From Salvia splendens (taxonomy: Eukaryota > Streptophyta > Magnoliopsida > Lamiales > Lamiaceae): a stretch of 64,000 nt of DNA. Each line of letters begins with the position of its first letter. Position 1 is the first letter of the stretch. Location of the stretch: contig NC_056040.1 of the NCBI RefSeq assembly GCF_004379255.2, forward strand, positions 21,526,120 to 21,590,119. The letters run 5' to 3'. Position numbers and translations under genes: made by a program. A model generated the notes under the pieces. It saw only the letters and a list, made by a program, of their open reading frames with translations, was not told where the DNA came from and did not search any database. This document shows positions 10,876 through 23,047 of the stretch, one piece after another.

Positions 10876-13800
10876 TCAGATCAGCCAAGCATGGATTTAG
10901 CAATAAGGAGAGTTTGTTCAAATCCAATCCCCCATGTTTTACTCCCTTTTTTTTTATTGAATTTATCAAATTTATGCAAGATTTTATCATTCCAAGAGAA
11001 ACGGAAGATGGATGGAGAAAGCTCGTTTAATTGATCTGCTTTTTGTTGAACCTTATCTCATCTTTTAATGTGCTCTCAAGTTTAGTGAATTTGTGGAAAG
11101 ATTGGAAGCTGTGAATGGATTTGCTAATGTGTGTTTGGTGGTGGTGTCAGTAAAAACTATTAGGAGCAAATTATAAGTTATTTAACTGAAATTATGGGCA
11201 TAGAATATTCAATTAAGGTAAGATAGATTAGGATGATTTGCTTTGTTGTTTTGTGGAACTGATTTTTTGGGTCTATATTATTGTCTCACAAGGTATCCAC
11301 TTCCTCGGGATTATTTTGTTGTTTAATTACGAAAGCAGGTATGGTAGTCTTTGGATATGAATTATATCATCCAATCATTACAAAAATATTTTTATCAATA
11401 TCTATTGTTATAATTTAATACAGTGGTGGTATACTTGCCCAAGTTATTTAAAATAATTTCCAGTTTACTTTAATTTGTCCAAGTTTCCATTTAGTTAGGT
11501 TAGTTTATTTTACATCAGTAGATAATTCCCAACCCTAAAATTGGAGTGTGGTGACATTGCCAACCCTTCTAAATGTAGACATATAGAACGGATACTACCG
11601 TTACTTATGAGTTTGACACACCTATCAATTCATAGTATCTTGGAAAGAATGTGAACAATTATAAATCTTGTTGATAAGTAGGATGTGTACATACGACTCA
11701 TGTAGAAAAACTCTACTTCGCAAAAATCAATTCTTTTCTCATATTGAACTAAATCATTATAGTAGGTAGGACTACAAGTGGCGGATGTATACAATATACT
11801 AATGTTTATATGTTAGATCTTTCATGCTTAAAATTTTAGTTCATTATACAGTCTTAAATTGTGAAATTAGAGTAAATAATTCGTTTTTTAGTACTCCATT
11901 TGATTTAAGTAAAGAAGGTTATTTGCAATTATTTTGATTAATCATTATGAGTGTTGGGCTTTTACTCATTGGACTGGTTGGTGAAATACAGTGAAACTTC
12001 TATTTGAGCTGTGGTAAGGCCCAATCAACTATATTTTCATCACGCGCATGTACAGCCCAGTAGTGAATTAAAATTTATTTTGCAGTTTGTAGAATTGACC
12101 TTCAACTATACATTTTGAATAATACGTGCATATTATAACCCACTCAATTTAATCTAGTATAAAATGTATAACTCATTCAATTTAGAATTATACGTGCATT
12201 ATATGACCCACTCAATTTAAACTGGTTGGGAGTATTATCGTTTGCACATAGTTGTTGTTGAGTTATGATCATTGGGGAAACTATTGCCCACCACCACACT
12301 CCTATACTTTACTTAAAAGTATTATATAAAGTGATATTTATTTATTTTTGCAAAAATTTCTAGGTATACTATTAGAAATATGCATAAGTCCATTGGAATT
12401 ATTCTCAAAGTTATTAAATTTGTTAGTAATTTTTTCTATACTTGAATTGTGTTATACACATAAAATTATCATTACTTATATAATGAAATTATTCCACATC
12501 TTAAATAATTATCTTAAAATCTGTAAATGTATAAAGTAGGATAATCTATTTTAGCAGACAATTTTATTTCTTAATATTTATACTTTTCTTTTTCTTTATA
12601 TATTTAATTAAATAAACTCCCAATTTAACTTCTACTAGTTAGCTTTTAATTTAGTATTTTTTATTTACATTATTTCTTTTCCCATGTGTACTATTCAAGA
12701 GATAACACAATTATCTAATGTCTTGGAAAAAATATATAAACATCATATATACAAAATTAAATATTTTGATATTACTTCCCAAATCCTTTGTTAATTGAGT
12801 AATTTTTTCATTTCAGAAAGTTGTATATTAAATGAATGATTTTTATTTTTGGCAAAAATAACCTAGCTTTATTCTCTTTTCAACTCTATTTTTAGTAATT
12901 GATCTCTCATACTTATAGCACATTAAGACTCTCTACATGTAAAAAAGAATTGACCCAATTATCAAAGAACGGATACGGATGGATTATTATTTAAATTTCA
13001 GAATCAACTTATTTACATTTCAAGTTTCATCACTGAATAGGTTGATAGTACTAATTTATCAGCAATCATTTACATAAAACATCGTAATTAATAGTCTAAT
13101 GGGCCTTCAGTCTTTCGACATTGGCATTAATTAAGTAGATTTCTCTGCAATACAAGCTAAATGACGGTCTCTATTCTATACTACGCCTTTTTATTTAGTA
13201 TTTTTACTGATATACGTACAGCTCGCATACTATTGCAACTTTTCAAAAATGAGAACTCGTACATAAATGAGGTGAATTATATCCCGTTATGAATGTTGGA
13301 AGTTTAATTTATTTTATTGAACGAGCAATATTGGAAATTTGGAATTAGGGACGACGAAGAATAAAATTCACAATCAAAATACTTCTGCTTCCATCTGGTA
13401 ATTTCGTATTAGCGGCAAACAATGATATAATCCGTATTGATTAGGTGAAGTTTTAGTAAGAAAAAGACATGAGCGTGGGTAGTCCCCCACGTGGCTTTAG
13501 TACTAACTAATATTTGATTGCCGACTTTGATGTTGGGAAAGCATGTGGGGACTGATTGGAGCATTGACTATATTTTTTATGAAATCAAAGATTGATACTA
13601 TTATTAGTCCAAGCAAGCCCCACATGCCATCTCATTTTCATTCACTATTCAACATTTATTTAATCAAAACTCACTTTTCATTCCACACAATGTAAGAGCT
13701 GGATATATCAATAAAATATTATGTCTATAAACATATAAGGTTGATTATAAAAATTGGAATAATAATATATACGGAGCATTTATTTAGGCTTAAGATATTG

Positions 13801-13903
13801 GTAATAGTATGTTCTCTTAGCATACGTTTGCTGAATACACCACATCTTTTTATGTGAATTCTAAAATTCTCAAATTTTTATCCATTACTACTTTACTAAT
13901 AAA
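10876..13903. other. 3-kb AT-rich intergenic region downstream of the subtilase
   Basis: The first 200-300 bp presumably include the protease 3' UTR. No coding gene, RNA gene or clean transposon boundary was found in the rest. A direct repeat of about 31 bp occurs at 12122-12152 and 12189-12220 (core GACCCACTCAATTTAA-like text). A 63-codon open frame at 12348-12539 has no recognisable content. Confidence 0.55.
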
Positions 13904-14151
13904 TACTCCATCCGTTCCATAAAAATATGCGCACTTTCCATTTTCGTTCGTCCCATAAAAATATGTGCATTCCATTTTTGGAAAGTCATATCAATTTAAT
14001 AATATAGGTCCCACTAACACTAATTTAACTACTATTTTCCTCATTTCTCTTACTTTACCATACCATTCTTCTCGTCTCTCTTACTTTACCAATTTTATCT
14101 TAATTCCCGTGCCATATTAATTGCATATATTTTTATGGGATGGAGGGAGTA
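13904..14151. mobile_element. Stowaway MITE
   Basis: The left end TACTCCATCCGTTCCATAAA mirrors the right end (TTTTATGGGATGGAGGGAGTA). Near the left end the motif CGT(T)CC(C)ATAAAAATATG occurs twice in tandem. At 248 bp with no coding capacity it is a typical Stowaway. Confidence 0.85.
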
Positions 14152-14989
14152 TATAAACATTTCTATTACTAAAAGTAATAATACTAACTAAATAACTATA
14201 TAAACGAAAATGGGCTAAAGTTTAAAAGTGATTTCATTTATTCAATTATTTGAAAATACATGGGTCTTTATATTGACTGACATGACATTACAAAAAATTC
14301 GCATTTTAACAGCGGAATAATAAATAATTCAAGCTATTTCTTGGCCAAAATTGATGTGAAATTGGTACATTTAGATGTCGTTATTTGAGTATAAGATTTG
14401 ACAATTTATAACCCTTTTTATTCTTGCATGGCAAATAATACAAATTGAATTTCTAAAACTCAAACTTTAAGGGTCCGTTTGGTAAATCAAATTGGAATTA
14501 GAAATTTATGGAAGAGAATTTGAATGAATTTTATTCTAATTAAATTCTATGTTTGGTAAAAATAAAATAATAATTAATATGAAATTGAATTTGAAAAATT
14601 TATGCATACACATAACATGCAGTGTATGTATGTGTGTGCATTGTGTCTATTTTATGTATGTGTGTATATGTGTAAGTGTATTGTGTGTTCTATGGATAAA
14701 TGCATTGAATGTATCTAATAACGATTTGGAATTTCAATCTATTTTGCGTATGTGCCATTCAAATTGTCAAATTGAGAGATTTGAAATTATAATTTAATTC
14801 CAAAATTAAATATTACTATGATATTAAACACATTCCGACTTCAAACTCAATCTCAATTCCAATTCCAATTTCAATTTCAATTTCAATTTCAATTATGAGG
14901 TAGAAAACGGATCTAACTGAATTTCACAAGTGGCATTTTGTCGAATCCATGTGTTTCAGCGCAACCACCAATTGATTGTCTTTTCTTTA
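14152..14989. other. Intergenic DNA with a possible decayed MITE and a TCAATT repeat
   Basis: At 14471 the text GGGTCCGTTTGGTAAA resembles the left end of a common plant TIR MITE, but no matching right end could be fixed. An imperfect TCAATT hexamer array occupies about 14841-14894. No gene is supported; the 82-codon frame at 14549-14797 is GT-rich low-complexity sequence. Confidence 0.45.
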
Positions 14990-15637
14990 GGCCATCCACA
15001 ATAGGAATAGCCCAGCAATAGCTCAGCCATAGCCTAGCCAGTGCCACATCATCAGCACTAAAAATCCTCCTGCCACATCATCAAAACAAGCAAATAGCCC
15101 AGCAATAGCCCAGCCATAGCCTAGCCACATAATATCCACATCACTATTAACAAATATATACAAAATGAAATAATTAACAATCACACAATATACAAAATTT
15201 AATTTACGAGACATATACGGGAAAAATTTAACAATACTATTAAAATTTAAAAAAGTACAATAATTTTAAAAAATACATTAATTTAAAAAAAATACAATAA
15301 TAAAAAGGAGTGCCAATTCACTCCTTGTACAGAAATTAAGATAGAGAGAGTACTCGTTAAAACAAGTGGTGCTAATGAAAATGACGAGCAAATCGCGTAT
15401 ATATAGTGTTTCGGAAAAAAAAATTTAAATTTCGCGCTAGGCGGTGCGCTGGGCGATCCGGGCGCTGCAATAGCGCCGAGCGGATCGCCCAGCGCACCGC
15501 CCAGCGCCACGTAACCGCCCAGCGCTGCGCGGTTTCTCTCTCCATTCGTCCGCTGGGCGACTGCAATAGACCGCCCAGCGAACCGCCCAGCGCCGGCGCT
15601 CGGCTGGGCGGTCGGCTGGGCACTATTGTGGATGGTC
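14990..15637. mobile_element. PIF/Harbinger-type MITE with GC-rich palindromic core
   Basis: The inverted ends read GGCCATCCACAATAG at the left and, in reverse complement, GACCATCCACAATAGTGCC at the right. TTA flanks both sides (14987-14989 and 15638-15640). The left third repeats an AGCCCAGC(A)ATAGCCCAGCCATAGCC unit. The right part (15436-15620) is a GC-rich run of GCCCAGCG/CGCTGGGC palindromes able to form strong hairpins. Several short open frames inside, in both directions, are products of these palindromes. Confidence 0.8.
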
Positions 15638-15710
15638 TTAGTGGCTCGTTGGAATAAAATTAATTTTTATTAATTAATTGATCTTTAGTTTATGTAGTGT
15701 TAGGCGGAAA

Positions 15711-17682
15711 ATAGACATGCACAAATCGAACCGGACCGCCGGTTAACCGGCGGTTCGAAACTGCCGGTTCATGAACCGGAACCGGAACCTGCGGCGGCGG
15801 TTCGAACCGGCCAGCGGTTTGGAGATTCAAGCTGGCGGTTCGAACCGGTGAACCGCCGGTTCAATAAAATTTTAAATTTTTTTAATTATTTATAAAATCA
15901 ATTTTTATATATAAAAATCATTTTTCACAAATAAATAAATACAGTAATTTCATAATAACTCATATTTATTTGTTGGGCCTATAATTCTAAGAAACCATTC
16001 TTGGTTGTTTATCTTTTATAGAGACATCCTTGAATATTTTGTGTTTCACTTCCGATGAGGGTAGACATGCCCACGGTTCGTAAACCGGCGGTTCCGATTT
16101 TGAGAAATGTGGAACCGAAACCGAACCGTGAGGCTATTTCACGGTTCCGGTTTAGGTTCGAAAACCGGCGGTTCCGGTTTCGAACCTCCGGTTTTCGGCG
16201 GTTTTTTACAGTGTTTCACGGTTCCGAACCGCCGGTTTCCGGTGGTTTTTCGCGGTTCCGGCTAGATTTCACGGTTTTTCGACGGTTTTTCACGGTTCCG
16301 GTTTGGAACCGTCCAGAACCGGCGGTTCTGGCACGGTTTCGGTTCATAAAATTTGGAACCGGAACCAGCCAGCGGTTCAAAATATGGCGGTTCCGGTTTA
16401 AGAAAAAAGTCATGGTTCCGTGGTTAACCACCGGAACCGAAAACCTTGGGCATCTCTAGATGTGAGACAAAATATGTTGAATTATTTTCTCTTATAAGTA
16501 CATGGTTAGATCATTCTTACATCTTTTTCCAATGTGGAATACAAAACTTTCATTTGTTTTCTACTTTCCTTTATTTTTTACTACATTTTATTATTCACTA
16601 ACTTTATCTTTATTTTTGTTATGATTCTTTTTATAAGACAAATTTATAAATAATAATAGCATCAACTAGAATAGTTTAATTAAATTTGAATGTTGCATGT
16701 TGCTAATAATTTGTATATTTATAGAATGTGGACGTGTTCAAATAATTGGATTTAAATGTAAGTATGTTGTTAATTTTTCTCAATATATTGATTAAAATGT
16801 GAAAAAATAACAATTAATATAATTGGTATAATAATGATAAAAATAGATAACTAAAGAATGATTTGTTTAGTGGTATAATATAGTTTATATATTAGCAGTA
16901 GACTAATTGTATGATTTTGTATAATAGTTGTTATTCTAATAGATGTGGTATAGTTTATATAAATAAAATTATTATTTGTGAATATATTCTTGATAGATAA
17001 GAATAAACAATTATTGAGTAATATGATTTGTATATAGATAAATAATTATTCATATTATAGTTATCACTAGATTAATACAATTTGTAAAATAATTATTCTC
17101 TTAATGTGTATAAATTATAATGGTATTTATTAGTTAATATACACATAAACTTATACACAAACAAATCGATAATGATAAAGAATTAAAGAATAATACTTTA
17201 TGTAATTATATTTGTTGTTAAGTTATAATAATAGAAGATAGTTAAGATATAAACTAATATAAACAATGATGATGGATATGTATCATGTTGTTATAAATAA
17301 AGAGTTTTATCTCACATTGAAAGAAAGAGCAACTCATCCAAGAACATGTAGCTATAAAAGAATCATCCAATACACTCTCTTTCAACCCAAAAGCTCAAGT
17401 CCAACATTAAGTGTAAATTGTAACTTATAAGTTGTGACTTGTAGTCTCGTTGAAATAAACACTAAAATGAGAAGAAATGCAAAAACAAATTACGAACCGC
17501 TGAACCGGCGGTTCAGGCAAAAAACCGGCGGTTTTGAACTGTCTCGTGAACCGGCAGTTTTTTGAACCGGAACCGGAACCGCTGGGACCCTTGGTGGACC
17601 AGTTCCGGTTCATGGGAATGATGAACCGTGAACCGCCGGTTCATGAACCGGAACCGGCGGTTCCGACCCGTGTGCATGCCTA
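15711..17682. mobile_element. Non-autonomous hAT element, same end family as the 2.5-kb hAT
   Basis: The ends TAGACATGCACA and TGTGCATGCCTA match those of the hAT at 2518-7232. A perfect 8-bp target-site duplication GGCGGAAA lies at 15703-15710 and 17683-17690, leaving one extra A before the left terminus. Both subterminal regions are dense in CCGGTT/AACCGG. The interior (about 15880-17450) is AT-rich, lacks a transposase, and is interrupted by another hAT MITE at 16062-16458. It probably depends on transposase supplied by a relative. Confidence 0.88.
16062..16458. mobile_element. Small hAT MITE nested inside the 15.7-kb hAT element
   Basis: The ends are TAGACATGCCCACGG and a right end that reads TAGAGATGCCCAAGG in reverse complement. 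The flanking 8-mers are GATGAGGG (16054-16061) and GATGTGAG (16459-16466), two mismatches apart. The uninterrupted host text CGATGTGAGACAAAAT survives at about 36972, which supports GATGTGAG as the original target. Nearly the whole 397 bp consists of CCGGTTCCGG-type motifs. The 134-codon frame at 16055-16459 is repeat read-through rich in Arg and Phe. Confidence 0.8.
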
Positions 17683-17690
17683 GGCGGAAA

Positions 17691-18153
17691 CCATTTTCAT
17701 GAATAGATGGTACTATCATGGGGATCCATAATTTTAAATTTTAAATTTTTAATTTTTAATTCAACAACGTCATGTAAATCTTGTTATCGACCCATTCTCC
17801 ATAAATGTCCCTTATATATAAATAATATATTACATAAAAAATTGAATTTAAATGATGAACGGTCTAATTGCTAAATATAGAATTCGCCATTGCAACAAAG
17901 TAAAGGACTATGTCGGCCATTTATTATATTGGTAATAGTCAAATTAAGATGTTTTGTTGTTAATAGTGTGTGATACTTCAGTTTCAAATGTTTGAAATAG
18001 AATATTCATGTGTTCTTGTAGGTTGTAATATTTGTAGTATTTCGTAATTGTTGTCAATGTCATGTTCCATTGAATATTTCCATCTAGAAAAACAAAAGCA
18101 TGCGTTCTACTTTATAGAAAGCTATCTAATTGTATGTATATGGAGAGTGTTAT
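17691..18153. other. AT-rich intergenic DNA
   Basis: No gene, RNA gene or element boundary can be supported in this stretch. Confidence 0.5.
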
Positions 18154-18734
18154 ATTGCTAACTCAATACTTAAATACTAATTACAATTAAATAATAGCCA
18201 TTAGATATTCAAATCAAGAGACACGATAAAAAAACGTCAATAAGGATATTAAGGTCAATTTACAATAAATTAGTTGTAATTAACTTTTGAAAAATATCAC
18301 ATAACTTTAAAACACCTATAACTTTCTCGATTTAAATTATTTTTTCGCACAACATATATCAAATTAAAGATAATTTCATAAGGATTCTAACGAGATATCA
18401 CTTGCGAGGTCAAAATTTTCGAAAATTTTAAAAAAATTTCAATTTTTTCGTATAGCAACAAATGTTAACATAGTATATACAATATCTCAATATAGTATAT
18501 GTAGAATGTCATTTTTAAAGCAATGTGTTGACATTATCAAAATATTGTGTTGATATTTTCAAAACACTATATTGACATTTTCATTCAAAACCCTAATTTT
18601 GTAGTTTTTTTTATCTTTTTCGATTTAATTAATAAAAACAAAAATTACACGTGACAAATTTTAGACTACTAGATTTCTAAAATCCTATGATCTTATATTA
18701 ATTATAGTTAACAATTAAGGGATGAGTTAGCAAT
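18154..18734. mobile_element. Possible TIR element of unknown superfamily
   Basis: A perfect 12-bp inverted repeat closes the stretch: ATTGCTAACTCA at 18154-18165 and TGAGTTAGCAAT at 18723-18734. A weaker second layer (TAATTACAATTAA against TTAATTATAGTTAA) lies just inside. No clear target-site duplication was found and nothing is coded, so the superfamily is open. Confidence 0.5.
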
Positions 18735-18869
18735 TGATCACATACCACCTAGATGCTATATTAAATTGGAGTCAGCATCTGTATAATGGTTGAAGGTCAT
18801 GACTCGTGATTAATTTACTATCCTAATTTCATTAAGATCCAAATGTATTCGTTGTCTAAGATCAGTAAA

Positions 18870-19311
18870 TGATACGACCTCCGAGAACGTCGACGATGGA
18901 GTGCATGAACCCATGCACCACGACACGTCTGAGTTAGACAAGGAGAAGGGATTAAAGGCAAGAGGCAGACCAAAGACGAGGGGGATAAGGAAAGACCGAC
19001 CAAGGAGAGCCGCGTCTCGACCTACCAAGTATCGGGACTATGTCAGCCATTAAAGATAGATTTCTTTTGATTTCTTTTTCATTTGTTTCCTTATTTTTGA
19101 TTGATTTGTTTCCTTATTTTTGTCGTTCCTTTTCCTTTTAGAATTGAGTCTTTTCGGGTTCTCTATAAATACTATAGAAGCCCCACAGATCAAGTCATTG
19201 AGAATTAAAGAAATAAAATGCTTTTTCTCATCTTAAGCTCTCGGTTACTTTTGTTTCATTATTTTTTGCTACAACGTGTGCTCTCAATTCTCGTTAGGAT
19301 TATTCCTATCA
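18870..19311 (+). repeat. 5' LTR of gypsy element 1
   Basis: The LTR runs from TGATACGACC to CCTATCA. A TATA box-like TATAAATA lies at 19164-19171. A primer-binding-like segment, TCTGGTGCATCATTGAG, follows from 19312. Against the 3' LTR it has scattered substitutions and about 24 extra bases near 19222-19245. Its first part, like the 3' LTR, is in frame as the end of the polyprotein and reads KDRPRRAASRPTKYRDYV on the + strand. Confidence 0.88.
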
Positions 19312-19356
19312 TCTGGTGCATCATTGAGCCTCTCTTCCCCTGCGCTTGCATCCACC

Positions 19357-22300
19357 ATGCCGGAAGGATCAGGATCGATACCGATGGAGACACCCACCGA
19401 GTTTAACCTCAACGAAGTCGGCCAGATGGTCTATGACATCTCCATCCGACTAGCCAACGATGAAAAGAAAATCCAAGCAAATAGGTTCGCCCACGAATCG
19501 TTTGAGCGCCAGCAGTCTGCGCTAAACAAAAGCGTGGAGGACCATATGGTGCGTTTATTGGTGGCAGTGAAGGATCTGGGAAAGAAACCGCCAGATGGGA
19601 CTGCTACGGTCATGACGTCAAAGCCACGAGGGTGGTCACTACCGCGATCCGTGCTCGTCAAGCCGGTAGGGTTCAACGCCGACACATGGCCAAAGATGAA
19701 AATCGAGCCCCCACGATTCAGTGGTGAGTGGGTTAATTTATGGATAAAGAAGGTCTAGAAGTACTACAATCATAATTTTACTTCCCTGGCAGACAGACTG
19801 TACTTAACCGAATTCTTGTTGGACGATGCAACTGCGAAATGGTTTGGTTTTTGGGAGACGAATAATGAATGCCGTAGTTAGGAGGACTTTCTTTAAGATA
19901 TCAAGCGACATTTTGATCCGGACCTATATGAGGATTATGTGGGCCGTCTTGCTGCTCTACGACAGACCGGATCCTTGGAGGACTATTTGGAGGAATTTGA
20001 ACCTATCCTCAGAAAAGTATCCAACGTCGGTGATGAGACTTTGACGTCCCTTTTCATCGCGGGACTTACACCTGCTCTGAAGCACGAATTACTGACCCTT
20101 CGGTCGTCTTCACTAAGCGACGCCATAACATTGGCCCAACAGTTAGCAGCTTGCCGCACGATTTCATCGCCGGCGATCACATCCACCGGTCGGCCGCAGT
20201 GGCAAAAGCGGGACCAACGGGGACCGATGGGAACGACGTAATCTGGGTTCAAGTCCCTGGAGATTGTAAAACAAGCGCCACCCCAGCCACGGAAGCAACG
20301 GGAGGGGGTCCTACACGACTACCCCATGGTTCGCATCTCGGCCGCGGAACGAGAGGACAACCTGTGGCTTGTACTGGTACTGCCCAGAGAAGTATACTCA
20401 AGAACACGTTTCCGCGAAGAGGTTCTATGTTTTGTTTGGGGCGGACAGCGATGATGAGGATAACAACGACCCTTGACACGATGTCCTGGATGAGGACGGG
20501 ATGAACATGGCAATCACTAGGGACGTCTCTCGGAAACTTCTCATCGTTCCGAAACTAAAACCGCGTTCCATTCGCCTGACATGCCACATTAATGACTCGC
20601 CCTTATCCGTCTTGATCGGCGGCGGAAGTACACATAACTTCATCAAGCCGGGCATAGCCGAGAAGCTGTGTTTGTCGTTGCACGTTATTTCACCGTTTCG
20701 GGTGTTTGTGGGTATTGGCGCCTCCCTAAGATGCGATTACGTTAGTTTCAACACCCCACTTACCTTACATGGCCACGCCTTCACTATTGATTTGTTTATG
20801 TTGCAAATTGATGACCTGGATGTAGTTTAGGGTGTTCAATGGCTTCAGGACTTGGGCGACGTCATAAAAAATTACCGGACCCTACACATGAAATTCGAAT
20901 TGGACAGCGGCCCGGTATGCTTACAAGGGAAGGACACCCCATCGCGCAAGGTCTCGTACAACGGTTTGTTTTCATTATTCGGGCAAGAATCGGAGGCCCA
21001 AATGTTTGAACTGATTCATGTCAACCACTCCACACTGACAGACAAGGCGCCTATGCTACCAGTAAACCCCTTGTTGACCGATACTCTGTCAGCTTTCGAT
21101 TCTGTGTTCTCTGTCCCTACGGGCTTACCACCGTCTCGCCGTTGGGACCATCGGATCCGCCTTCCGCAACCTACCGCGCTGGTAAATGTCAGGCCCTACC
21201 GATATCCTTACTTTCAGAAGATTGATATCAAATAACAGGTCAGAGATATGCTCCAGCAGGGTGTAATACAGCCGAGCACGAGTCCTTTCTCGTCCCCGGT
21301 ATTATTGGTTCGTAAGAATGACGGTTCTTTCCGCTTCTGTGTCGATTATCGTGCCTTAAATGCAGCATCAATTCCCGATACCCACGGCTGACGAGCTTTT
21401 TGATGAACTACATGCGGCTCGAATTTTCTCGAAATTAGATCTACGTTCTGGGTATCATCAGATTCGGATGCATGTGGATGATATCCACAAGACAGCTTTT
21501 TGCACCCACGATGGTCATTTCGAGTTCCTCGTCATGCCGTTTGGCCTCACGAATGCTCCTTCGACATTGCAAGCAGCCATGAACAGTATCTTCCAACCGT
21601 TCTCCGCAAGTTCGTCATAGTCTTCTTCGACGACATTTTTGTCTACAGCAGTTCGATTGACGATCATATCTGTCACATCACCGAGGTATTTAATATGCTA
21701 CAGACGAATTCGTTTTATATTAAGCAGTCCAAGTGCACGTTTGGGGTAGCCTCAATCGATTACCTTGGCCATATTATTGCAGCATGAGAGTTGTACGCGG
21801 ATCCGGCCAAGATCGAGGCCATGATGATTTGGCCTACTCCAACCAATATTAAACAGGTACGGGGATTTCTAGGGTTGACTGGGTACTATCGGTGTTTCAT
21901 CAAGAATTATTCCCTCATTGCTGCCCCTTTGATGGAGCTGTTAAAAAATGATTCATTCCTGTGGTCTGACGTTGTGGATAAGAGCTTTTCCGATTTAAAG
22001 TCGGCTATGAGCTCGACCCTGGTCCTTCACCTACCAGATTTTTCGGTGACTTTCGTAGTTAAGACAGATGCTTCGGATTTCGGAATCGGGGCAGTCTTAA
22101 TGCAGCAAAATCATCCGATTACTTATTTCAGCAAGAAATTGGGCCCACGACGACGCATTGCTTCGATGTATCATAAAGAACTCTACGCCATTGTTGAGGC
22201 GGTGCAAAAGTGGCGTCAATACCTGCTCGGCCGTGAGTTCATAATTCGTAGTGATCAACGAAGTCTTAAGGAGCTACTTTCACAAGTGGGTCAGACGCCG

Positions 22301-23047
22301 GACCAGCAGTTCTATGTGAAGAAGCTAATGGGATTTAAGTTTACTATCGAATATAATGTCGGGGCAGCAAACAAAGTGGCAAACGCGTTATCTCGTCACG
22401 GGGACAATTCCAGACCCGACGCTTAGCACATTTTCAGCATGTATGCAAGACATATGCCGGCGATTTTGGAGGTCATTCGGGCAGAAAACTCATTGCTCCC
22501 GGAGTTGGTGAAATTGCATGAGTTGGTGGTAGTCGGCAAGGGACCGAAACATGTATCGGCTGCTGATGGTCTTTTATATTTCAAGAGACGTTTGCTGATA
22601 AGTCGCGAATCAGCGGTGTGTAAGGCAATTTTGGAGGAATGCCACTATGTACCGACGGCGGGCCATCCAGGGGAACGGCGCACCTTTGCTCGAGTAGCTT
22701 CCTTGTTCTATTGACAGGGCTTACGGCGTGATGTGCGTGATTAACCCAACAGTTTGATTCAGCCATTACCGATCCCTAATATGGTCTGGGAAGCGGCATC
22801 CATGGATTTCATCGTAGGATTACCCCCACCTTTTGGCTACACGACGTTTATGGTTGTAGTTGACCGCCTCTATAAGCATGCGCACTTTGGGGCTCTGAAG
22901 TCCGGGTTCGACGCACCAACAGTCGCTCTCCTTTTTGTCGACACGGTGGTAAAATTGCATGGTTTCCCCAAGAAGCTCCTCTCGGATCGGGACCTGATTT
23001 TCATGAGCAACTTTTGTTACGAATTGCTAACTCTAAGAGGTACTAAG
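19357..23047 (+). pseudogene. gag-pol pseudogene of gypsy element 1, first part
   Basis: The polyprotein starts MPEGSGSIPMETP at 19357. The capsid-like region runs to about 20240 (RLYLTEFLLDD, then AALRQTGSLEDYLEEFE). The protease region (about 20550-20830) has IGGGSTHNF where the family has an Asp-Thr-Gly-Ser site, so the catalytic Asp is lost. The reverse transcriptase spans about 21180-21790 ([11 protein letters not shown], then FFDDIFVYSS), the RNase H about 22050-22420 (KTDASDFGIGAVL) and the integrase begins with its H2C2 finger and MDFIVGLPPP at about 22560-23047. Stops or frame breaks occur at about 19756, 20508, 20828, 21233, 21620, 21785, 22424 and 22714. The frame then meets an insertion at 23048. 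Confidence 0.9.

Noticed and set aside
15372..15657. Overlapping Arg/Pro/Ala-rich frames on both strands
   Set aside because: They come from the GC palindromes of the MITE at 14990-15637.
16055..16459. 134-codon Arg/Phe-rich frame
   Set aside because: It is exactly the nested hAT MITE and reads its CCGGTT repeats.
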